The notes beneath the pieces are model-generated. The model ran no database searches. It was not told the DNA's origin and worked only from the letters and a program-made list of their open reading frames with translations. From Allacma fusca (taxonomy: Eukaryota; Arthropoda; Collembola; Symphypleona; Sminthuridae), in assembly GCA_947179485.1 (NCBI GenBank), contig OX359245.1, positions 75,193,067 through 75,257,066 on the forward strand: a DNA stretch of 64,000 bases, read 5' to 3'. Below, piece by piece: positions 1-12,000 of the stretch (its first letter is position 1; the number at the start of each line of letters is the position of its first letter). The position numbers were made by a program, and so were the translations under genes.

Positions 1-3000
1 AATGAGTGATGGTAGTTGTGCCAGCCTTCCCCACAACTCAGGATTGCCACTAATTTGTTTTCAGTTGGGAAAATTTTTCTGAAAAAGTGGAACATAAGCT
101 TATGGTATAACGAGTATTGTAAAGAAGAAATAGTGAATGCAATTCGTTAGTTTAAAAACTTCTAATATTCAAATTAATTCAGTTGAACTGTGCTTATTGA
201 TGAACCTTACTTGTCATAGGGGCGGCTGCCAAACATATGGGCGGCACTGTTAATTAAAAGAATGCGGTGTGTCAAGTACATTGTTTTCAGAGCACCCGAA
301 ACACAAAACGCGGTGAAGAAGAATTCGCCGAACCAGTACCATGCCACAAACGTTGGCATAACAAAACTAGCGAAAACGAAACCAGAAGTTCCACAACTAA
401 ATTAAAATTACAATAAACACAGTTTAGATTACGATTATATTTCTGTATTTAAATGTCAATATAAACACTTATATGAATATGTATCATTGGTTGGAGTTCG
501 TAGTTCCTCAGTCTTACGCCTAAGCAGTGCTCGCACGGGTATCGGTAATACTCGCGTAAACGGGTATGGGTACGGTTATGGGTACTACCTGGGTATCAAT
601 TTTGTGTACCCAATCAATTTCGGGTACTACCCGGGTACACTTTGGTCGGCTCAAAATTTCGGGTACGGATACAAGGATTTCAAAATGGGTATATTTCCAC
701 CGGGTACGGGTATTGTAAGAGTAGGTTATGGTTATACCATGAAATCCTAACTCATGGATTATTTACTTATGTAATTGTCAAGAATTTGTAAATAATTGGA
801 AATCGTGCTGATGAAAGGAATGATTAAGAATAAACGATTGAGTGTGATTTTACATTAATCCGAAGACTAATTACTTTTATTTATAATCGAAATCAAAAGG
901 AAAAGGAAATGAAGATTAACAACTAAAAATAGGTGTTACTGGAATGACTCTCAGTTATTCACTGAAGAGTCTGGAAGAATCTTAAACTTAACAAGTGGCT
1001 ACTTGAGCCTATTTTTACAATCTTAAGTCTAGACGTTACATCATAACGGATGTAACGGGACGTTGACACTCGTCGGCTTTTAGCCGATGGGAAGTGCTTA
1101 CATTGCACCTTTACAATAAGTGTTTAAGTAACTTTGAACTGACTTAACCTAAGGTTGTGTGTTTCACAACTTAATGAATTATTCATGTGAGACTTAACTA
1201 ATTTATGTAATTTCTATATACATACCTAACATCCCGCGCGGTCGGGGAAAATTTTGTCCCCAAAATTTAATAATTTGCATTAAAAATTCAAATTGTGTTA
1301 GTACAATTGGTATGTATGTTTGAACAAAGATAGGGAGAGTAAAGAAGAGATAGGGCAAAAAAAATTGTTTTTGTGTTTTTCTTTACTAGCTAGTACACAT
1401 ACTGTAATCATTTAAGGTGAAGGTGAGAACAGGTGTAAAATCAAAATTGTATTAGTACATCTTATCGTTAGAGAATCAAGGTGAGCTTAAAACTATGCTG
1501 GAGTCCGGGCAGACAGCTGGTTGGATAAATTGTTGAGGGCCACGATGGGTGGGTATGGGTCATTGTTGTGTGGGCGGGGATTATTGATGAAGTAGGCGCT
1601 GGGTAGGGCATGGGAGATTCGGGAGTTCTGGCGGTTTCGCTGACGATACCGGTAATAACAATATAAACCATATACAATTAAACCAAAGCCAATAATGGTT
1701 GAAAGGGCCGTACTTGACAAAGTGAAAATACGGAGAAGAACTTGGGAATCTCCCTCGCCAACGCCAATTTCCATTTTTGGAACCGGAAGAGCGGGAAGAA
1801 TGGGCTCTGATGCTGTTTGCTTAGCATGGACAGGCGGAGAGAGGGTAGTAGTGAGAGTAACTGTCTGGCCGGGCTCATCCTGCTTATTCTGTAAGGTGAG
1901 AAAAGAATTATGAATAGATTTCCATTCCTCTAACATTCGAGTTATGTTGGCATCATAATTATTAACATCTTTGAAGGGCTTATAAGTATCGTCTTTATAA
2001 TCGTCAATCGTAATTGGTGAGTTTATCAAGAGTCGTTGTTCGAGTGGGGAAGGAGTGAGCGGAGGAGGAGGAGGAGTTTCCAGGTTAGGTTTTGGAATTT
2101 CGGGGAAGGTGTTGGAGCGAGAGGGAATAAAATCCAAGATTTTACTTATAATTGGTGGGGCTACCATAAGAGCAGCTCCAGCAGCCATAACTTTGACCGC
2201 ATTATTTTTCTTGGAAGGGGCAGCCTGCATGGGAAGATTAAAATTTTTGTTACCGTTCTGAGCCATGGAGGGTAGTGATTGGATACTGACTGACCGTTGA
2301 AGGGGTACCATTTTGTGCATTGAATTGGTCCGGGCCATGTTTAGTTTTGTTCCGGCACCTGTCAGCTTGGAGAGGTTGGGGAGGCTTCCCCAAATGCCAA
2401 GTGGAGCACTTTCACAGGCAAAAATAAAAAGAAAAATCATAATTATTAAGGTTGAAAAGTTGACGGGGCTTCCACAAATTCCCCTTGTTCGTTGAGAACG
2501 AGTTCCGGGTAGATTCGGTGAGGTTGATGGAGAGGAGTGAGTTGTATGGTTTCCATTATCGTTTGGGGTCTGAGGTCGATCACCGTCCCAGTCGTCTGAG
2601 TCCATTGCTGCGGCGGCTTGACAGGCGTCGTACCAGTCATCATATGAGTCGTTGGCGGGGGGCCGGGCGTCAGAGTTGGGAGAGGGCGAGTTTGGCAAAC
2701 TGTCGTCATCACTTCCGGTGAAGTCACTTTCGGAAGTGAAGGTATATGTACAGGGCCTTGTTGAGGCGGTTGAGCGAGAGGGTTTTGTATGGGGTCCGGT
2801 GGAGCTGTGGACAGGAGTTGTTGAGGCAATGTCAGAGTAGGGCCTTGACGTGGCCCGTGCTTCTTGATCCAATTGGATCGACGGGTTTGGATTGCACAAA
2901 TGTTGGCTGATTCCAAACATGCCCGAGATATTTGTTCGAACCGAATTTGCGGATCGATTGAAATAACGGGCGTCGCTGAGACGTAATTCGGTGGGGCGTC

Positions 3001-6000
3001 GCGTAGTTGAAGGAGAAATTCGTTCCACATTTGGGATTGTTTCACTGTTGCCTGGAAGTAAGTTGCGCTCAACTGGTCCAGAAGAGAGGGAATTTGGTCC
3101 GGCAATACAATTCCCACAGCAACATGGCGGAAGGTCCTCTTCAGAATAGGAATTGAGGAGTCGTAACAACTGAGTTCGTTCCCAGACGCGTCGGCAAATT
3201 GATAGGGAAATATTTGAACTGTGCAAATGGATACTGGGCAACAGATTAGCGTGTCCGGGGTTCCGGGGAGATAAACTTTGATTAATTCCGTCCAGGGGTT
3301 GTCGGAGAGTCGAATGGCAGGATTGATGCCCAGAGTTGTCGGGTACTGGACAATGCCTGGCACATAAGGGTACACAGGCGGGGACTGGGGATTGTTGCTG
3401 GTCATTGTGGTCAGACATGGGAAAATGTAACTTTCTTTGTTTTATTTTGTAAACGTGTGGAACGTCGCACTGTATGATTGCTATCAACGTGTTGGGGAGA
3501 TTTGAGAATTGATTTTAACTTTGTGGAGTGATAACCAAAAGTTTGAGGCGAGAAGTTTGGAGGAGGAGAAGTTAAACGCTTAACTGGACGGTCTTCAGAA
3601 GAAGTGGACGGTTGTAGTTTCATTTTGCGTGAAGGACGTGTGGAATGTTTACGGATGGGAGAAGGGAGAGAGGAATCGGAGTTTGGGGTGTCGGAGGGAA
3701 ATTGTGTCAACCAAGCGTCAAATTCGTGCTGGTCTTCCGTAGTATATACATACTCGGGATGAATAATGCCATCCCCCAAATCAATTTTTATGAGCTTGAG
3801 TTGGGAGAGGTGACACTTAATACTAGGTCGAAGCTTAGTAGAGGGAAAGGTTAAAACTAAGTCAGCATTATTGTTCTTATCAATATAAGTTATGGTATAA
3901 GGTCCAACCCAACGACAAAGAAGTTTGTCAGACAAACCAATTTTTCGCTGAGGGAGATAAAATCGAACGTGGGAACCAACTTTAAACTCTAAGGGTTGAT
4001 ACATAGCATCAAATCGTTCTTTGGCTTGTAATTGAGCCTTTTTAATTAACTGGGATATTCTTTGATGCATAATTTTGACCTGAGAAGCGCTGAGCTGAGT
4101 CATTTGTAAAAGTGTATTGGGAATGGAGTTGAGTAGAGGGGCTGGAGGAGCTCTACCGAAGAAAGCTTGAAAAGGGGAAATTTTTGTAACTGAATGCTCG
4201 GAAGTATTATATGCAGTAATTACATACGGAACAAATATGTCCCAATCTAACTGATTGTCCGAAACGAATTTGCTGAGCATAATTGCGAGAGTTTGATTTA
4301 ATCTCTCTACAATTCCGTGGGAACGGGGGTGAAAGGGCATACTTACATGATGTGTAATATTAAACCGTTTTAATAATTCTTGTAGAGTTGCAGATTTAAA
4401 CTCCGCAGCTCCGTCAGAAATTAATATAGACATGCCTGGAAATGTTAAAATAAAAGATTCCAAATGCATGGCTATATGGGCAGCTTCTCTGTTGGGAAGG
4501 AGGGAAGTATGTACCCATTTGGTAAATAAGTCGGTGAGGACGAGTACATATTTATTGCCTCTCGGAGTTTCACGAAAGGGGCCTAATAGATCCATAGCAT
4601 ATGTGCTCGCTGGAATTTTTATGGGAATGTTTTTCAAACTGTCCATACGTAATTTGGTGAGGTGCTGGCGACTTTGGCACTCTGGGCAATGAGTACAGTG
4701 CTTAAATGTGTCTGATGTAATTGATCTCCACCAATAAAATGGACGGAGACGTGCCAAAGTCCTCTGAAAATTCAAATGACCACCAAGGGGATGATTGTGA
4801 GCATTTTGTAACACGATGGGAATCATAGCTTTAGGGATGACTAAAAGTTTAGGATTGCGGGGATTAAATTGAATAAAATAAATACCATCATCATTGGGAA
4901 TTAATTTGGAGCGCTTTTTCTGCAATAATTTATTTAAAGTATGATCAATAGCTTGAGCATGCTTTAAATCAGCAGGATTTATGAGAGGTATTGCTGGGAG
5001 TGGCTTGGGGCTGGATGTGGGAGATTGGGCTGTAAGACCTGGTATGGTAAGATCATCTTCCGTGTCTTTTGTAGTGGAAAGAGCGTAGGGGCAACGAGAG
5101 ACACCATCTACGTTCCTATGTAGAGTACCTTTCTTATACCTAATTACATAGCGAAATTGTTCTAAAATTACAGCCATACGAGTAAGTCGGGCGGTGGGAT
5201 TACGTTGGCATTTTAAATAACATAAAGCATGATGGTCCGTAACAATTATGAAAGGTTTGAGATATAAAAATTCTCGAAGCTTTCGTGTAGCAAATACTAC
5301 AGCTAAACATTCTTTTTCCGTAGCACCCCAATTTTTCTCAGCTGGAGTCAAAGCTCGGGAAATAAAATAAATTGGGTGTTCGCCATCCTCAAATTGTTGA
5401 TGTAAAATGCCAGCTATGGCTAAATTACTTGCATCCGTATATAAAATACATGGGAGTGTGGGATCATAGTGTCTGAGGACCGGAGCTGTGCATAGCGCGT
5501 TTTTGAGAGTCAAAAATGCCTTATCACAGTCTGGGCTCCAATGATAAAGAGAATGTTTCTTCAATAATCCTTGGAGAGGAGCAGCTATTTGAGCAAAGTT
5601 CCAAATAAATCTGCGATAATAACCTATAGTGCCTAGAAATTTTCGTAGAGTTTCTAAATTATTAGGTTTGGGCTGTTCCATGATTGCAGCTACTTTTGCT
5701 GATTCAGTAGATAGACCTTTTTGAGACAAAAAGAATCCAAACACTACATGTTCTTGCATACCAAAGAAACACTTTTTGGGATTCATGCGAAAATTAACTT
5801 TAGCTAAGCGCTGAAATACAAGTTCTATGGCGACCAGGTGAGAGGGAAAGTCTTTACTGTAGGGAATAATGTCATCAATATAAGATACAGCGTGTGTGTA
5901 TCTTAAAGTACCAAGAGTACGAGCAGCTAGCCTTTGAAAGTAGGCAGGGGCATTTTTCAGACCAAAACATACACGTAGGTACATATATAGTCCGAATTCA

Positions 6001-9000
6001 GTGACAATAGCAGTTAAATGCTGATCATCCGGGTGGATGAGGGCTTGGTAATAACCGCTAAATAAATCTAAGGGGGAAAAATACGCAGCGCTTCGTAACT
6101 GAAAAAGCAAGTCATCAATCCTTGGGAGAGGGAATATTTCGTCTACCGTGATTTTATTTAGTTTTTGAAAATCACAGACGAGTCGCCATTTACCTAATTT
6201 TTGGCGGACTAAAAATACAGGGGTGGAATAATTGGAGTTTTCACAGGGAACAATTATACCTGCTTGAATTAATTTATCTAATTCTTGCTTTAAAATCTCA
6301 CGCTCCGTGGTGCTCAAGCGGTAGGGTTTAGCCTGAACGGGAGTGTCAGAATTTAACGTAATTCGCATGGGAGGAAGGGTACAAACCTGAAGATCCATAA
6401 GTGTCCATGCAAATAAATATGAATACTTATTAAGGAGATTAATGATCGAGGCGCGTTCAGCTGGCCTTAATTTAGGATTAATATTTAAGGATTGAAGTTG
6501 TTCCGGAGTAAAAGGGGTTGGATTTTGAGGAATTACCGGAGCTGTATTTAAGCTTTGGGTAAAATCATAGCGTTGAGCATGACCTAAAAGAGTATCAGCG
6601 GGAATAATCTGGGTAGATGTGGAAATGTTTGTGGCTAGCAAAACATTTTTCGCTGGGTTGATGACGGGAGGAAAGATTACTTTGTATTGTTTTTCGATAA
6701 GTGGATGAGGGTTGAAAAATGTCGTGTGAGACGTGTGTAGTGGAGTAGTAGGTACATACATTTGGTGACGAGGGGGAAGTTGTATAGTAAATAATGTTTT
6801 GACGGGAGAGGAACAGCCGCATTCAGACGAGCAAGTGGCTGAGTATGCATGCTTACGAAAGTAATGACATACGTGAGAGTTGTATAGGGAGTTGGAGTTC
6901 AGATGTATATGAAAGTCAAACTGTGTAATAAACTTACAGCCAAGAATGAGTGGAGGAGTGAGCGTTTCAAGGACATGGGCTTCTGTTGTGTAAAAGTAGT
7001 TATCAAGTTGGAACGTTAAGGAGGCTATATGGGACGTAGGAATGCGAGCTTTATCTGCGGTGATAACAAATCTTTGTGGGCAAGGAGTGATGACTGCACT
7101 GGAGGGGATGTGATTCTTTTGAATTAAATTATGAGAAGCTCCTGTGTCAATTAATGCATCAATGGAGACATCATCAAAATAACACATGATATATGGGCAC
7201 ATTGATGAAGCAGGTGACAGATTTATTGTGGGTAAGTTATGGAGGGATATTGAAGATTCGCAAAGTGATTCTGGGGAGCTTGATTGTTTTGGGGCGGATT
7301 GGGATTGAATGAAATTTCCAATCTGTGGGCATTTTGGTCGTTCCGGCGATTGTTGCCGTGGTTTTGTTGGTTGTTGCGGAAGCCATTGTTGTTTCCGCGG
7401 AAATTGTTGTTCCGAAAGTTCGGGCGGGGACCCTGACCACGCTGGTTGGGCCCCCTCTGTTGGTTTCCCGAACGGCAGTCACGACTAATGTGACCGAACT
7501 TATTACAATTATAACATTGCATGCCTTTGTGGGGATTTTGATTTTGTCCTCTGTTGTTATTGTTATTATTATTATTATTATTATTGTTGCCTCGGGGCTG
7601 GTGGGGAACTGGTTGATGAATGTTACCTTGATTACCGCGGTGATTATTATTATTATGTGAGTTGCCGCGGCCATTGCCACGACCTCGTCCGCGGCCAGGG
7701 ACAAAAGCAAAATTAGCTTGGGCATTAGGCGCATCAGACAAGGTAAGTTTTTGGATGGTCTCTTCCAAAGACTTAACTTTTGCAGCCATATCTGAGGGTC
7801 CAGCAGTTGTATCTGCAAATTCTCGTTGTTCGCAAAAACGAACGAGAGCAGCTATGCTCGTAAATGGAAAACCTGCCGCTGCAGATTTGTACTTGGGAAG
7901 GAGGCCTTCCATTCCCCAAGCAACACGGTCAGGTTGAGACATGGTTGGGTCATAGCGAGTGCAAATACTATCAACATCATACAAAAATTTGGCGCTCGAT
8001 TCATTGTCTTTTTGCTTACGGGAAATTAACTGATTGAGATAAACCTGTCGAGGCTTAGCATAGCGTTCACGGAGAGCCGTGAAGAATGTATCAATACTAA
8101 CAATAGTGGGTGGCGCTATGGTGAGTTGGGTTTGCAGCCATTGAAAGGGGTCACGAGCTAGTAAGTTGGGAGTGTGACCTTGGAGAGTGGGCCAATCCCA
8201 TTGGTATTGGGCCACGACACGTTGAACGTCAATTATGAAATCATGAACGTCATGAGTGGCGGGAATGAATTGTTTAATCTTTTGGAAGTCAACAATGGAA
8301 TGAATGGGAGCGGTATTTACCGTGACATTGACTGGAGTTGCTGCTGCTGCTGCTGCGGCCATTTTGAATGGTTTGACTTTGCGAGTTTTGGTAGAGGGTC
8401 CGTGACGTGAAAAATGTTGGATTTTACGTGCTTTTAATATTTGTCGCTTAAAAGAGGGAACGGTTCGTGTAACTGGAGTAACTAATGGAAGAGCAGGTAA
8501 CGGTGGAGGAAGTGGTGGAGGTAAAGAGATTGGCGGTGGAGTGCCTGGTGGAGTAGAATATTGTGGACTGGGAGTTCTCGGAGGAGAAGCTTGTGCGGGA
8601 GGAACTACCGGAGGAACTGGCGGTGGAGGTGGTGTGTTTATAGGTAATGGCGGAGGTAATAGTGGTGACTTTTTACTACTGCTAGAGGTAGCTTTTGCTT
8701 TGGCTTTTGCTTGTTGTAAAACCTTGGCTAATTCAGAAGCGTCTTTTAAATCAGGGTCAGAATTTTTACGAGTGACGCGACTTGTAGAAGGCTTAGGGTC
8801 AGGTTTGGATGCTGAGGGCTTCTTTTTATCGGACATAAATTATAACGTAAGTATGTACGTACCGTGACGGTGGTTCATGGATATGAAACTTAACACTGTG
8901 CATTTACTATATAAAATTCCTCCTGGATGAGGTGGGAACGGTACTGAGCTCCGTGGCTGTCCGTTGAGTATACCCAAATCCTCAGGGCATCGGTCGGTGA

Positions 9001-12000
9001 AGTGCAGGTAAATCCGTCTGCCTTCCGTGGACAAGAAATAATAACCCCGTTTATCAATAAAAACTTACGAGGGGTTCTTCGACCGGTCACAGTCAATAAA
9101 GGTTGACTCCGCTGGGGTAGTCCCGAATGAGCTGTGCGTGTTGCAACGTCAAAAATGCAGGAATGTAACCTCTGCGTGGCCAAAACTGTAAATCTCAAAA
9201 ATTCTCACGAAATATGACACATTATTCAAACTTGCCTGGTAATGAAATCAATTCTTAAAGTAAATCGATTGTTTCCCAAGGGGAGTGATAATTGAGAGTA
9301 ATTCGGGAGCATCGCCAGGGAAATAATATTTTGGCAATGTTTTACAAAGGCCACCATGTAAGAGTAGGTTATGGTTATACCATGAAATCCTAACTCATGG
9401 ATTATTTACTTATGTAATTGTCAAGAATTTGTAAATAATTGGAAATCGTGCTGATGAAAGGAATGATTAAGAATAAACGATTGAGTGTGATTTTACATTA
9501 ATCCGAAGACTAATTACTTTTATTTATAATCGAAATCAAAAGGAAAAGGAAATGAAGATTAACAACTAAAAATAGGTGTTACTGGAATGACTCTCAGTTA
9601 TTCACTGAAGAGTCTGGAAGAATCTTAAACTTAACAAGTGGCTACTTGAGCCTATTTTTACAATCTTAAGTCTAGACGTTACATCATAACGGATGTAACG
9701 GGACGTTGACACTCGTCGGCTTTTAGCCGATGGGAAGTGCTTACATTGCACCTTTACAATAAGTGTTTAAGTAACTTTGAACTGACTTAACCTAAGGTTG
9801 TGTGTTTCACAACTTAATGAATTATTCATGTGAGACTTAACTAATTTATGTAATTTCTATATACATACCTAACAGTATAATGGGGTCATTTACTCGTACC
9901 CACGACCATTGTACCCGAGTATTATGATTCGTTGAGAATTGAGACATCTTGATGAATTTTAGTTCAAGCACTACTGAACCGATTTCGACTACATACCAAG
10001 GACCAAGGGGTTCAGTGAGGGGAATTTGCCAACAAATTTTGTTGTGTAGAATTTCTGTGAGGATAGCTTACATAAATACGACATCATGGGTTTATAATGT
10101 GAATATATGATTTCGCTTCGAAGTTTGTAGCCTCCAAAACTGAAAATAGCCCAGACCAACTAGAAACACCTATTTACATTACTTCCAAGTCACTAGCAAC
10201 TGGGACAATTTATTCGGATAGTGTTGGAGAAACAACAGTGTGTATAGTAAAACTTTTATACGTACACGATCAGGGATGGGAATATTACACATACGACCTG
10301 CAGGATTGGATTAAGGGATTGAGGGAAAAAATTCCGATCACTTGGATTGGATTAAGGGATTGAGGGAAAAAATTCCGATCACTTGGATTGGATTAAGGGA
10401 TCGAGGGAAAAAATTCCGATCATTTGGATTGGATTAACGGATTAAATGACAAAATTCCGATCAGTTGGATTGGATTAACGGATTAAATGATAAAATTCCG
10501 ATCACTTGGATTAAGGGATTGAGGGGAACATTCTGACAACTTGAATTGGATTAAGGGATTGACGGGGAAATGGTTGATGAATAAAAATTCGCAGATTTAC
10601 ATTGGATTTCCAATAAAGATGTGTATATTAAGGATTGATGAAGAAAATCAAAAATGTTATAATGGATTAGCACATAGACCAATTTAATTTTTACATAAGT
10701 CAGATTAACGGGTCAAAATTTGTTAATACATACTTATATGGTTTGCGCTATTGGCGACCATAATTTCAGTAATTCAGATTGGGATAATGCGATGATGTGA
10801 ATATTCTAATAGTTGGTTAAAATTACAAGGTTAGTCCTATTTATTCAAACACATTAATATGAAGTAAATTATTGTAGATGGAGTGGAACCAGAAATAATC
10901 TGCTTAAAATAGAGTTCAATTCACAATTCCAGCCTACACATTTATGATACACATTCCAATTATTATATTAAACTCCCGCATGAAAACGCTTCACATTTTT
11001 TGCCCGGGATTTGTTTGAGCACAATTGTTCTGCTAATTTCCATGCGGGCTAAAATACTAGTAATCAAAATATGCACATATTTGAGGCAAGGTTAAAGAGA
11101 ATTTGTTACTCCGTAATCAGTAAAAAAGCTTGAAGCTTCTGCGCTCCCACGTTCTTTGCTAAGATTTATATTTTTACAAACCATAACGACATGATTCGTG
11201 TTTGAAAACAGCCTAGGAATTGTGAGTCACAATTTGTGACATGTGAACCCAAGCTACAAGTTCATTACAAAGCCGCTAGATGTTGAAAAATGTAGCAATG
11301 ATATAGCAGCAGATATAATCCAATTCATACTACTGACAGCAGTGGATTTTGGGAATAGGATTGACTAAATAATCTATTAAGTATTGGATTAGGATTTGGG
11401 ATTAATTCGTTGCCATACAAATAATCGGATTTAACTAGTAGATTCAAATGAAAGCATTGAGCCGGGATTGAGGATTATGGATTAGATCCAGGTTCCCCCA
11501 ACACTTGGATTGGGATTAATTATTTCTTATAAATTTTGTAATCCGGGATTAATTTAATCCCTTACACGATAACCCGCGAATTAATCAGAACTCAACCAAA
11601 TATTTTGCACAGCACCTGCACCTTACTACCAAATCGAGTTTACTCCGGTGGAGCGTCTACGTCGCCCCTTCGCGCAAGCATTAAATTATCGCTTCGCGAG
11701 GATTTTTTACTCTTCAATGAAAATATACAATATCAAATATCGCTCTAGCTAGTCAAAATTACACACTAAGGTGTCATACATTATGGTACATAACGTACTA
11801 TGCACTGCATTTAGAGAAATCCAGATATAAGGTACCCCAGTTCGAGTACGGGTACGACACTGAAATACCCGAGTATGGGTACAATTTTCGAGTAGTTTTC
11901 GGGTACGGGTACAATGCGGGTACAGGTACATGGCTTGAGTTTACCTTGAAGGTACGGGTATGAAAAATGTGTACCCGGATACTCGGGTGTAAGTACTGGT

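Larger units (their letters stand above)
714..9874 (-). mobile_element. Complete Ty3/gypsy LTR retrotransposon (9161 bp)
   Basis: Bounded by two 518-bp LTRs (714-1231 and 9357-9874) that read identically by eye, with TGT..ACA ends and a 4-bp target duplication GTAT (710-713 and 9875-9878). On the minus strand the order is LTR, primer-binding region, gag, pol (protease, RT, RNase H, integrase), two further ORFs, LTR. This domain order defines Ty3/gypsy (Metaviridae). No disabling stop was seen in any of the four ORFs. Identical LTRs mean a recent insertion. It sits in the desaturase intron in the sense orientation. Confidence 0.95.

Noticed and set aside
487-750. Tyr/Gly-rich 87-codon reading frame
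   Set aside because: It translates the GGGTAC word of a transposon fragment and runs into the LTR; no splice or start context.
2036-2840. Plus-strand reading frames opposite ORF3 and ORF4
   Set aside because: They are antisense shadows of the retroelement genes and carry no domain.
7325-7660. Ile/Val-rich 111-codon frame
   Set aside because: Antisense of the Asn-repeat and Arg/Gly part of gag.
8840-9198. Two short minus-strand ORFs in the retroelement leader
   Set aside because: Overlapping, no conserved feature; leader ORFs of this size are expected by chance.
9339-9356. Naming the primer tRNA of the LTR element
   Set aside because: Only the CCA-end match is clear; several tRNAs could fit and I cannot check against the organism's tRNA set.
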